Source: Candidatus Rokuibacteriota bacterium (GTDB lineage: Bacteria > Methylomirabilota > Methylomirabilia > Rokubacteriales > CSP1-6). Taken from it: a DNA stretch of 64,000 nt. The stretch lies in assembly GCA_016200085.1 (NCBI GenBank), contig JACQFL010000038.1, positions 62,001-126,000 on the forward strand, given 5' to 3'. Position numbers and translations under genes: made by a program. This document shows positions 1-7,983 of this stretch, one piece after another. The notes beneath the pieces were generated by a model. That model was not told the DNA's origin. It saw only the letters and a list, made by a program, of their open reading frames with translations, and ran no database searches. Position 1 is the stretch's first letter. Each line of letters opens with the position of its first letter.

Positions 1-262
1 CGGGCCGCCTGGTCCACAGCGACTCCCCGAGGTCGCCACGGACGATGTGGCCGAGCCAGTCGAAGTACTGCACGTAGATCGGGCGGTCGAGGCCGAGCTT
101 GGCCCGCATCTCGTCCAGGTCCTTGGCGTAGGCCTTCTCCTCGAGCATCAGCTGCACGACGTCGCCGGGGATGAGGCGCGGCAGCGTGAAGACGATCAGC
201 GAGGCGATGAGCAACGACGGCAGCGCGACGAACAGCCGCTTCACGAGATAACGCTTCAGCAC
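1..262 (-). CDS. Peptide-type ABC transporter permease (DppB/OppB family), N-terminal part
   Basis: The reverse strand encodes the first 87 codons of an inner-membrane permease; the rest lies beyond the window edge. The start is the GTG at 262, with GAGG about six bases upstream. The protein opens with the basic stretch VLKRYLVKRL, then a hydrophobic helix and the motif PRLIPGDVV. Next come KLGLDRPIYVQYFDWL and GDLGESL, all typical of DppB/OppB N-termini. It lies 85 bp downstream of the family 5 solute-binding protein on the same strand, so the two probably form one import system for peptides or other small solutes. Confidence 0.85.
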   Translation of the reverse strand, partial: MLKRYLVKRLFVALPSLLIASLIVFTLPRLIPGDVVQLMLEEKAYAKDLDEMRAKLGLDRPIYVQYFDWLGHIVRGDLGESLWTRRP

Positions 263-347
263 GCGATCCTCGACGTCGGGGGCAGCGAGCGCTGCTCGCG
301 CCGATACCCCCCCCCGCTCGGGAAGGCGCGCGGGATCATGATCGTGG

Positions 348-1973
348 TCAGCGATCCAGCCAGGCCGCGGTCAGGCGGCCGCCGATGTCGTAGCCGAGGT
401 TGGGGGCGTAGTTCTTGAGGGCGCCGTCCCACACCGAGGTGTAGATGGCCGAGGGCACCTGCACGTAGTACTGCTGCTTGGCCAGGTAGCGCTGGATCTC
501 GTGGATGATGTCGCGCCGCTTGGCCACGTCGAAGGTCCGCCGCTGGCGCACGAGCATGTCGGCGACGACGGGGTCGTGGATGTGGCTCTGGTTCTTCGGC
601 TCCTCGGGGTAGTACTGGGCGAAGAGGAAGTTGTCGGGCTCGAGGAACGGGGTCTGCGGCCCGTACGTCATCGACGGGAAGTTGCCGTTGAAGCAGGTCG
701 CGATGTAGGCCCCGTACTCCTTCTGCTCGAGCGTGGCGCTGATGCCGACGTCCTTGAAGGACTTGAGGATGAGCTGCGCGGAGTCGATGAGGACGGTCGA
801 GCCGTAGGTCGTGAAGCAGATGCTGGCGGTGAAGCCGTTCGCGTAGCCGGCGGCGGCGAGCAGGCGCCGGGCCTCGGCCGGATCGTGCTTGAAGTACCGG
901 GCGCCCTCGCCGAGCTGGGCCACGGGCAGCGCCCACTCCTTGAGCGCGGCGGGCACGGCGGCGTTGAAGACCCCGGCGCCCTCCAGCACGGCGTCGATGA
1001 GGCCCTGGCGGTCGACGGCGAGCGACATGGCCTGGCGCACGCGCACGTCGCTGAACGGCTTCTGGTCGGTGCGCATGGAGACGTGGCTCATGACGTTGCC
1101 CGGGAACTCGACAACCTTGAGCCCGGGCCGCTTCTGCTTCAGCGCGTCCTTGATCTGGACCCAGTCGACCTTGTTGATGTTCCCCGCCACCGTCTCCACG
1201 CCGATGTCGTACTTGCCGGTCGTGAAGGAGGCCAGGCGCGAGGACGTGTCCTCGTCCACGCTGCCCTCGACGCGGTCGATGTGGGGCAGGCCGGGCAGGA
1301 AGTAGTTCGGGTTGCGCACGAACGTGAGCGACTGGTTCGGCTTGTAGGAGTCGAGCATCCAGGGGCCGGTGCCGATGACGGCCTCGGCCTTCTTGAGGTC
1401 GCCGAACTTGTCGACGCACTCCTTGGCCACGACGGCGATGGCCATCGGCGAGGCGAGCATGTCGAGGAACCACGCGAAGGGCTCCTTGAGCGTGACCTTC
1501 ACCGTGTAGCGGTCGACGGCCTCCACGCGCTCCATCGGGCGGAGCATGTAGGCGTTGGAGTTGCCCTTGACGGTCACGAAGCGCTCGAGGGTGTACTTGA
1601 CGTCCTCCGCCGTCAGCTCCCGGCCGTTCACCGGCGGCTTGTGGTGCCACTTGACGCCGCGGCGGAGCTTGAAGACGTACGTCGTGTCGTTCGGCTGCGT
1701 CCACGACTCGGCGAGGTCGCCCTCCAGCGGGAACGTCCCCGGCGCGACGCCCGGCCCCGTCTTGTGCTTGACGAGCCGGCTGTGCGTGAACGACAGGGCG
1801 ATGTTGGTCTTGAAGGAGATGATCAGCATGTGATCGAAGTGCGGCGGATCGTAGATCCGGACGCTCGCGGTGCCGCCGCGCTTGGGCGTCTGCGCGCGCG
1901 CGGCGGTCGGAAGCGCGGCGCCCCCGAGCGCGGCGCCGCCGAGGGCCAGCAGTTCACGACGGGTCCAGGACAT
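348..1973 (-). CDS. ABC transporter substrate-binding protein, family 5 (peptide/nickel/opine type)
   Basis: This 541-residue periplasmic binding protein would deliver a small solute to the neighbouring permease. The N-terminus carries a twin-arginine signal (RRELLALGGAALGG) ending near ARAQT. The SBP_bac_5 fold follows, with motifs such as ESWTQPNDTTYVFKLRRGVK and TGPWML. The start has a good ribosome site, GGAGAGG five bases before ATG. The gene is 13 bp downstream of the acyl-CoA ligase gene. Family 5 proteins bind peptides, opines, nickel chelates or sugars, so the ligand is unknown. Confidence 0.9.
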   Translation of the reverse strand: MSWTRRELLALGGAALGGAALPTAARAQTPKRGGTASVRIYDPPHFDHMLIISFKTNIALSFTHSRLVKHKTGPGVAPGTFPLEGDLAESWTQPNDTTYVFKLRRGVKWHHKPPVNGRELTAEDVKYTLERFVTVKGNSNAYMLRPMERVEAVDRYTVKVTLKEPFAWFLDMLASPMAIAVVAKECVDKFGDLKKAEAVIGTGPWMLDSYKPNQSLTFVRNPNYFLPGLPHIDRVEGSVDEDTSSRLASFTTGKYDIGVETVAGNINKVDWVQIKDALKQKRPGLKVVEFPGNVMSHVSMRTDQKPFSDVRVRQAMSLAVDRQGLIDAVLEGAGVFNAAVPAALKEWALPVAQLGEGARYFKHDPAEARRLLAAAGYANGFTASICFTTYGSTVLIDSAQLILKSFKDVGISATLEQKEYGAYIATCFNGNFPSMTYGPQTPFLEPDNFLFAQYYPEEPKNQSHIHDPVVADMLVRQRRTFDVAKRRDIIHEIQRYLAKQQYYVQVPSAIYTSVWDGALKNYAPNLGYDIGGRLTAAWLDR

Positions 1974-1986
1974 GTCGCCTCTCCGT

Positions 1987-3474
1987 TCAGACCGCGCGGG
2001 CGCGCAGCTCTTTTCTCAGGATCTTGCCGATCGGGCTCTTGGGCAGGGCGTCGACGAAGCGCACCTGCTTGGGGCACTTGTACTTGGCCAGGCGCTCCTG
2101 GCAGAAGCCCATGATCTCCTCGGCGCTCGCGTGCTGGCCGGGCTTGAGCGCGACCCACGCCAGCACGTCCTCGCCCATCAGGGGGTCGCGCACGCCGACC
2201 ACCGCCGCCTCGGCGACCTTGGCATGAGCGTAGAGCACCTCCTCGATCTCGCGCGGGAAGATGTTGAAGCCGCCGCGGATGATGAGATCCTTCTTGCGCT
2301 CGACGATGTAGAGGTAGTCGTCCTTGTCGAGCTTCCCGACATCGCCGGTATGGAGCCATCCGTTCCGGATGGCTCGCGCGGTTTCTTCGGGCATCTTGTA
2401 GTACCCGAGCATCACGTTGTCGCCGCGCACGCACACCTCGCCGACCTCGCCGCCGGGCACCTCGCGGTCGTCGTCGTCCAGGATGCGCACCTCGACGCCC
2501 GGGATCGGCTGGCCGACCGAGCCGAGCCGGCGCTCGCCCGAGAGGCGATGGGCCGACACGACCGGCGAGGCCTCGGTCAGGCCGTAGCCTTCCATGAGCG
2601 CGCCGCCGAACTTTTTCTCGAACGGCTCGACGATCTCCACGGGCAGGGGGGCCGCCCCCGAGCCCCACGCGCGCATCGACGAGGTGTCGAAGCGCGCGGC
2701 CTCGGGAAAGTTCAGGAGGTAGACGTACATGGTCGGCACGCCCGCCATCGACTGCACATGGTAGCGCTGGATCGCCTCGAGCACGGCCTCGGGGTTGAAC
2801 CATTTCAGGAGGACGGCGCGCGTGCCGAGGATGTTGCCCGCGTTCATCACGGTCAGCCCGTAGGAGTGGGAGAGCGGGAGCACGGCGAGCGACCAGGCGG
2901 CGCGGTCCAGCTCGTAGAGGCTGGCGCCGGCGCGGGCGTTGCTCGCGAGGTTGTGGTGCGAGAGCGCGACGCCCTTGGGCTGGCCGGTCGTCCCCGAGGT
3001 GTAGAGGATGACGGCGATGTCGTCCCGGGCGCGGTCGACCATGGCGAACCGGTCGCTCTCGGGCTTCACGAGCGCCTCGTAATTGCGCGCTCCCGGCGCC
3101 TCGCCCCCCACGAGCACGACCAGGCCGCTCCAGCCCTCGGCCTTGGCCGCCAGCTCGGGCGAGGTGACGAGCGCCCTGGCCTCGGAGTGCGCCAGGATGT
3201 GGCGGACTTCCTCGGGGCTCAGCAGGAAGACGACCGGGACGATGACCGCCCCGAGCTTGAGGATCGCAGCGTAGGCCTGCGTGACCTCGGGGCAGTTCGG
3301 GAGCATCACGACCACGCGGTCCCCCACGCCCACGCCAAGGCGACCGAGCGCGTTCGCGAGACGGTTGGCCGCGCGCTGCTGGTCGACGTTCGTGATCTCG
3401 CGCCCCTCGAACGCGAGGGCGGGGTACTCGCCGAACGTCGTGACGTTGTCGTCGCCGAGAGCCGCCAGATTCAT
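1987..3474 (-). CDS. AMP-dependent acyl-CoA synthetase (ANL superfamily)
   Basis: The 495-residue protein would activate a carboxylic acid to its acyl-CoA through an acyl-AMP. The phosphate-binding motif LYTSGTTGQPKG, the adenylate-binding GWLHTGDVG and the C-terminal lysine segment PKSPIGKILRKEL are all present and intact. The chosen ATG at 3474 gives MNLAAL, a normal family N-terminus; an in-frame ATG at 3513 is also possible. It is the first gene of a three-gene minus-strand operon, suggesting that the imported substrate is thioesterified after uptake. The chain length of the acid cannot be told from sequence. Confidence 0.88.
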   Translation of the reverse strand: MNLAALGDDNVTTFGEYPALAFEGREITNVDQQRAANRLANALGRLGVGVGDRVVVMLPNCPEVTQAYAAILKLGAVIVPVVFLLSPEEVRHILAHSEARALVTSPELAAKAEGWSGLVVLVGGEAPGARNYEALVKPESDRFAMVDRARDDIAVILYTSGTTGQPKGVALSHHNLASNARAGASLYELDRAAWSLAVLPLSHSYGLTVMNAGNILGTRAVLLKWFNPEAVLEAIQRYHVQSMAGVPTMYVYLLNFPEAARFDTSSMRAWGSGAAPLPVEIVEPFEKKFGGALMEGYGLTEASPVVSAHRLSGERRLGSVGQPIPGVEVRILDDDDREVPGGEVGEVCVRGDNVMLGYYKMPEETARAIRNGWLHTGDVGKLDKDDYLYIVERKKDLIIRGGFNIFPREIEEVLYAHAKVAEAAVVGVRDPLMGEDVLAWVALKPGQHASAEEIMGFCQERLAKYKCPKQVRFVDALPKSPIGKILRKELRARAV

Positions 3475-3522
3475 GTCACCAGGGGGAACGCGAGAGTTGA
3501 AGGATGATACCATCACCGTCCG

Positions 3523-4695
3523 ATGCCGAAGCCTCTGTTTTCCGAGCAGTACGAGGCTGCCTTCGGCCAGCCCTGGCCGGTGTGGCCGGCGGCCGTGCTG
3601 GTGGCGACCATCAACGTCTTCCTCTTCGCCTTCGACCGTCCGTGGACGGCGTCCGACGGGGTCAGGAACTGGGGTGACTGGGCCCTCACGGGGGCCGGCG
3701 TGCTGGCGCGGCCCGATCTCGTCGCGCCCTGGCTCTCCTCGGGCTCGATCCTGAATCTCGGCGTCATCGCCGGGGGCTGCGCGGCGGCGCTGCTGAGCCG
3801 CCAGTTCGCGCTGCGGCTGCCGCCCCGCGGCGAGCTCGTCAAGGCACTCGCCGGCGGCGCCCTCATGGGCGTGGGCTCCCAGCTCGCCTTCGGGTGCAAC
3901 ATCGGGGGCTTCCTGAGCGCCACGAGCGCGCTGAGCCTCGCCGGCCTCGCCATGATGCTGGGACTGGCGGCGGGAGCGTTCGCGGGCATCCGGTATCTCG
4001 TCTGGGAGATGGAACACCGGCCGGGATGGTCGGCCGGCCGCGCCCGCGTGCTCGGCGCCGCGCGCGAGGATGCGCCGGGCCGCCAGCCGGCCGCCGGACT
4101 CGGGCTGGCGCTCGCCCTGCTCGCCCTGCCATGGCTCTACGCCCGCGCCGGGTACGTCGCCCAGGGCCTCTTCCTGCTCTTCGGCGTCGCCTTCGGCGTG
4201 GTCTTCCAGCGCTCGCGCTTCTGCCTGGTGCGCGCCTTCCGCGAGCCATTCATGACGGGCGACGCCGAGCACACGCGGGCGGGCGCGCTGGCCGTCACCC
4301 TGTCGATGCTCGGCTTCGCGATCCTCAAGTTCACCGATCTCAAGGACAAGGGCGAGTGGGTGTTCGCCAGCGCGGGCGTGGGGGCGCTGGCCGGCGGGCT
4401 CGCCTTCGGCATCGGCATGACCCTGGCCGGCGGCTGCGGCGCGGGGACCCTCTGGCGCGCGGGCGAAGGACAGGTCAAGCTGTGGGCCGCGCTCGCGACG
4501 TTCGCCCTCGGGGCATCGCTGGCGCGCGTGGCCCTCGTCCAGACGGTCGGGCTCGGCCGTCTGGGCCGGGCGGTGTTCCTGCCCGCGGCCCTGGGCTGGG
4601 GCGGGGCGGTCGCGCTGGTGGTGGCGGTGATGGCGGTGTGGGCGGTCCTGGCGACGTGGAACGAGCGCTCCGGCGCGGTCAGCGCGCTGCGGTGA
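3523..4695 (+). CDS. YeeE/YedE family membrane transporter (TsuA-like, thiosulfate or sulfur uptake)
   Basis: The 390-residue protein is almost entirely hydrophobic and has two YeeE/YedE repeats. Three conserved cysteines lie in motifs like those that pass thiosulfate in TsuA: AFGCNIGG near residue 125, RSRFCLVRAFREP near 231, and LAGGCGAGTLWRAGEG near 307. It opens the plus-strand sulfur-oxidation island, 67 bp before fccB, so sulfur-compound transport is the natural reading. Some YedE proteins are linked to selenium metabolism, and two selenoprotein candidates lie downstream, so selenium transport is a weaker alternative. It is divergent from the acyl-CoA ligase across a 48-bp gap. Confidence 0.85.
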   Translation: MPKPLFSEQYEAAFGQPWPVWPAAVLVATINVFLFAFDRPWTASDGVRNWGDWALTGAGVLARPDLVAPWLSSGSILNLGVIAGGCAAALLSRQFALRLPPRGELVKALAGGALMGVGSQLAFGCNIGGFLSATSALSLAGLAMMLGLAAGAFAGIRYLVWEMEHRPGWSAGRARVLGAAREDAPGRQPAAGLGLALALLALPWLYARAGYVAQGLFLLFGVAFGVVFQRSRFCLVRAFREPFMTGDAEHTRAGALAVTLSMLGFAILKFTDLKDKGEWVFASAGVGALAGGLAFGIGMTLAGGCGAGTLWRAGEGQVKLWAALATFALGASLARVALVQTVGLGRLGRAVFLPAALGWGGAVALVVAVMAVWAVLATWNERSGAVSALR

Positions 4696-4762
4696 GCGCG
4701 AGAGACTGCCGCGGCGCCCGCGCAACCGGTATGATGGCCGGGGTCAACACGGAGGGCGAGCC

Positions 4763-6019
4763 ATGACGATCACCCGCAGGCGGTTCCTCCAGGGTTCGGC
4801 GGCGGCGCTGGCCGCGGCCGGGTGCGCGACGGCGAAGACCGCGGGCGACCTGCAGCCGCAGTCGGGCCGGCGCGTGGTCGTGGTCGGTGGCGGCTGGGGC
4901 GGTGCGACGGCGGCGAAGTACGTGCGGCTGGCCGATCCCTCGATCGAGGTCATCCTGCTCGAGCCCAACGACCGCTTCGTCTCCTGCCCGTTCAGCAACC
5001 TCGTGCTCAGCGGCGTGCGCCCGCTGAGCAGCCTGACGTTCGGCTACGGCGACCTCCGGCGGAACCACGGCGTCACCATCGTGCGCGCCGAGGCCACCGC
5101 CATCGAGCCCGAGACGAAGCGGGTGCGCGTCGGCGAGGGCTACTACACCTACGATCGCCTCGTGGTGGCGCCGGGCGTCGAGTTCCAGTGGGAGCAGGTG
5201 GAGGGGCTGCCGCAGGCGAAGGACACCGTGCTCCACGCCTGGAAGGCAGGTCCGCAGACCACGGCCCTGGCCAAGCAGATCCAGTCGATGAGCGACGGGG
5301 GCGTGTTCGTCATCTCCATTCCGCCGGTGGCCTACCGCTGCCCGCCCGGACCGTACGAGCGTATCTGCCAGGTCGCGTGGTACCTCAAGAACACCCGGCC
5401 GAAGTCGAAGGTGATCGTGCTGGACGCCAACGAGAACATCGTCTCCAAGACGGCGCTCTTCCGGGGAGTCTGGCAGGCGTCGTACCCGAACATCGACTAC
5501 CGGCCGCGCAGCCGCGTAGTGAAGGTCGATCCGTCGACCCGGACCCTGACCACGGAGTTCGGCGACGCCGTGACGTATGACGTCGTCAACCTGATCCCGC
5601 CCCAGCGCGCGGGCACGATCGCCGTGCAGGCCGGCCTCGTGGGCGACGACAAGCGGTGGTGCCAGGTCGACCACGTCACGTACGAGTCGGTCAAGCACAG
5701 GAACGTCCACGTCGTCGGTGACTCCACCATCGGGATCCCGGCGCCCAAGTCGGGCAACGTCGCCAACGCGATGGGCAAGATCGCGGCCGTCAACATCGTG
5801 AATCTCCTGAACGGCCGGCCGCCGTCGCCGCTGCCGCCCGGGAACACCTGCTACAGCTGGATCAACGACCGCGAGGCCATTGCCGTGGTCAACGCCTATC
5901 GCATCGACAATGGCAAGGTCGTGCAGATCGAGCAGAAGCTGACCCCGGGGCCGAGCGCCATCTACGGCCAGCAGGCGGTCGGCTGGGCGACGTCGATCTG
6001 GTCCGACATCCTCGGATGA
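4763..6019 (+). CDS. fccB: Flavocytochrome c sulfide dehydrogenase, flavoprotein subunit
   Basis: The 418-residue FAD protein oxidises sulfide in the periplasm and passes electrons to its cytochrome partner. The Tat signal TRRRFLQG is followed by an alanine-rich region, then the FAD-binding motif VVVVGGGWGGATAAKY. Conserved cysteines sit in RFVSCPFSN, in YRCPPGPYER and near the C-terminus in NTCYSW; the first and last suit the FccB redox disulfide. The site GGAGG lies seven bases before ATG. The di-heme cytochrome gene follows after 10 bp, as in fccAB pairs. A sulfide:quinone reductase is less likely because of the Tat signal and cytochrome partner. Confidence 0.88.
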   Translation: MTITRRRFLQGSAAALAAAGCATAKTAGDLQPQSGRRVVVVGGGWGGATAAKYVRLADPSIEVILLEPNDRFVSCPFSNLVLSGVRPLSSLTFGYGDLRRNHGVTIVRAEATAIEPETKRVRVGEGYYTYDRLVVAPGVEFQWEQVEGLPQAKDTVLHAWKAGPQTTALAKQIQSMSDGGVFVISIPPVAYRCPPGPYERICQVAWYLKNTRPKSKVIVLDANENIVSKTALFRGVWQASYPNIDYRPRSRVVKVDPSTRTLTTEFGDAVTYDVVNLIPPQRAGTIAVQAGLVGDDKRWCQVDHVTYESVKHRNVHVVGDSTIGIPAPKSGNVANAMGKIAAVNIVNLLNGRPPSPLPPGNTCYSWINDREAIAVVNAYRIDNGKVVQIEQKLTPGPSAIYGQQAVGWATSIWSDILG

Positions 6020-6029
6020 GGGCGAGGCT

Positions 6030-6632
6030 ATGACACACATGCGCGTGCTTCTCGCGGCGGGCGTGCTCGGCGTGGTGGTGGCAGCGACGGCGGCGCTCGC
6101 GGCGGCGGGGCCGCTCGACGGCGCCGGGAGCAAGGTCCTCAACTGCGCGGCATGCCACGGCGCGGCCGGCCAGAGCCGGTCGGACGCGATGCCCATCCTC
6201 GCCGGCGCGCATCCCGTGTACTTCAAGAAGGCGATCCAGGACTACGCCTCGGGCAAGCGGCTCTCCCCGGAGATGGAGCCCTACGCCAAGCAGGTGCTGG
6301 TCCTCGGTCTCGACGAGATCGCGGCGTACTTCGCCGCGCAGAGGCGGGAGCCCTCGCGCGTCAAGCTGGATGCCGCCGCCGTGGAGCGCGGGCGCACGGC
6401 CTCGACCCAGTGCGCGCCCTGTCACGGACCGGCGGGCAAGGGCGACGCGGACAAGGGCGTGCCCGACATCGGCGGCCAGCCGCCCGGCTACCTCCGCAAC
6501 CAGCTCCTGCTCTTCAAGGCGGAGAGGCGGAGCCCGGGCGACGAGGCGGTCACCAAGATGAAGGCGCTGCTCAAGGCGGTGCCCGACGACACCCTCGGTG
6601 ACCTGGCGGCGTACTACTCGAGCCTGAGGTGA
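6030..6632 (+). CDS. fccA: Di-heme cytochrome c, FccA/cytochrome c4-like subunit
   Basis: The 200-residue secreted protein has a hydrophobic signal peptide in its first 26 residues and two heme sites, CAACH (39-43) and CAPCH (128-132). Each lies in a class I cytochrome domain, as in FccA and cytochrome c4. Segments such as GVPDIGGQPPGYLRNQL match the c4-type domain. It directly follows fccB and would accept electrons from the FAD subunit for delivery to a terminal oxidase. Its stop overlaps the likely ribosome site of the next gene, so the two are probably translated together. Confidence 0.85.
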   Translation: MTHMRVLLAAGVLGVVVAATAALAAAGPLDGAGSKVLNCAACHGAAGQSRSDAMPILAGAHPVYFKKAIQDYASGKRLSPEMEPYAKQVLVLGLDEIAAYFAAQRREPSRVKLDAAAVERGRTASTQCAPCHGPAGKGDADKGVPDIGGQPPGYLRNQLLLFKAERRSPGDEAVTKMKALLKAVPDDTLGDLAAYYSSLR

Positions 6633-6636
6633 CCTG

Positions 6637-7446
6637 CTGACCGTCGCGTTCATCGGCGCCCTCTCGCTGCTCGGCTTCGTCGGGGCCATGACCTCGGGGA
6701 TGCTCGGGGTGGGGGGCGCGATCGTGATGATCCCGCTGCTCCTCTACGCGCCGCCAGCGCTCGGCGTCGGGCTCCTCGACGTCAAGTCCGTGGCGGCCAT
6801 CACCCTTGCGCAGGTGATGGTCGCCGCGCTCTCGGGCGCGATCGCGCATGGGCGCCACCGGGCGGTCAGCGCCCCGCTCGCGTGGGTCGGGGGCGTGTCG
6901 ATGGCGGTGGGCTCGTTCTCGGGCGCGGTGGCCTCCCATTACGTCACAGCCAACGTCTTGCTGCTCGTTTTCGGGCTGATGGTGATCGCCGCGGGGATCC
7001 TGCTCGCGGTCCAGCCCGACACGCCCGAGATGCCGATCTTCGCCGAGAACGTCGAGTTCAGCCGGGTGCGGGCGGCCGCCGTCGCCATGGGCGTCGGTTG
7101 CGCGGCCGGGATCGTGGGGGCGGGCGGCGCGTTTCTGCTCGTGCCGCTGCTCCTCGTCATCGTACACGTCCCATTGCGGGTCACCATCGGGTCGTCACTC
7201 GGGATCACGGCGGTCGGCGCGCTCGCGGGCTTCGTCGGCAAGGTCATCACCGGACAGGTGCCGCTCGTTCCCGCGCTCGCGGTCGCCGCGGGCGCCATCC
7301 CCGGCGCCCAGGTCGGCGCCGCCGTCAGCCGTCGTCTGAGCGGCCGCCAGCTCAAGCTCCTCCTCTTCACGGTCATCGCGGTGACCGCCATCCGCGTCTG
7401 GTTCGACCTGATCGAACGCTGGATCACTCCGGTGTCGGCCCCATGA
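6637..7446 (+). CDS. TauE/SafE family sulfite/anion exporter
   Basis: This polytopic membrane protein carries the two TauE repeats, with GMLGVGGAIVMIPLLLY and GIVGAGGAFLLVPLLLV. In this setting it probably exports sulfite or another sulfur oxyanion. The first ATG is at 6688, but starting there removes most of the first helix. The frame is open upstream only to a stop at 6625, and the only initiator-like codons there are CTG at 6634 and 6637. GAGGTGA just before them could serve as ribosome site, so a CTG start at 6637 (269 residues) is proposed. The ATG alternative gives 252 residues. The gene ends at the edge of a repeat block. Confidence 0.75.
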   Translation: MTVAFIGALSLLGFVGAMTSGMLGVGGAIVMIPLLLYAPPALGVGLLDVKSVAAITLAQVMVAALSGAIAHGRHRAVSAPLAWVGGVSMAVGSFSGAVASHYVTANVLLLVFGLMVIAAGILLAVQPDTPEMPIFAENVEFSRVRAAAVAMGVGCAAGIVGAGGAFLLVPLLLVIVHVPLRVTIGSSLGITAVGALAGFVGKVITGQVPLVPALAVAAGAIPGAQVGAAVSRRLSGRQLKLLLFTVIAVTAIRVWFDLIERWITPVSAP

Positions 7447-7952
7447 GATGGCAGTGTGAGGTGAGCAGCGGCGGAGCGGCGGAGCCGCGATCGCTGCGAG
7501 CCGAACGGGGTGCGAGGTGGGCGCGCGTGAGCGCGCCCGGCCGAGCGGTGAGATGGTTGGGAGTGTGTGAGGTGAGCAGCGGCGGAGCGGCGAAGCCGCG
7601 ATCGCTGCGAGCCGAACGGGGTGCACGGCGGTGTGAGGCGAAGCGCCGCCGCGGCGCTGAGCCGAACGGTGTGCGAAGCGGGCGTGCGGAGCACGCCCGG
7701 CCGAGCACTGAAATTCCGAATGGGCGCGCGTGAGCACGCCCGGCCGAGCGGTGAGATGGTTGGCAGTGTGTGAGGTGAGCAGCGGCGGAGCGCCGAAGCC
7801 GCGATCGCTGCGAGCCGAACGGGGTGCACGGCGGTGTGAGGCGAAGCGCCGCCCTGGTGCTGAGCCGAACGGTGTGCGAGGCGGGCGTGCGGAGCACGCC
7901 CGGCCGAGCACTGCAATTCCGAATCGGCGCGCGCGAGCGCCCGGCCGAGCGG
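7442..7952. repeat. Tandem repeat block, about 203-bp unit (two full units and one short unit)
   Basis: The 537 bp between the TauE gene and the SoeBC-like gene holds no gene. Two near-identical units run 7548-7750 and 7751-7952, each opening with GTGAGATGGTTGG. A shortened copy at 7442-7547 lacks the middle part. Each unit is rich in short imperfect palindromes, with recurring GAGCCGAACGG and CACGCCCGGCCGAGC. Short reading frames cross it but resemble nothing. It could be a degenerating intergenic repeat family or a set of transcript hairpins that separates the two halves of the sulfur island. Confidence 0.85.
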
Positions 7953-7983
7953 TGAAATGCCGAACCATGAGCCCGGAGAGCGC

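Noticed and set aside
307-315. Run of nine C bases as a phase-variation tract
   Set aside because: It lies in the gap between the binding protein and permease genes, outside any coding region or clear promoter.
3475-4725. Extension of the acyl-CoA ligase upstream to about 912 codons
   Set aside because: The added part is antisense to the YeeE-type gene and has no ligase homology; normal family length is reached from 3474.
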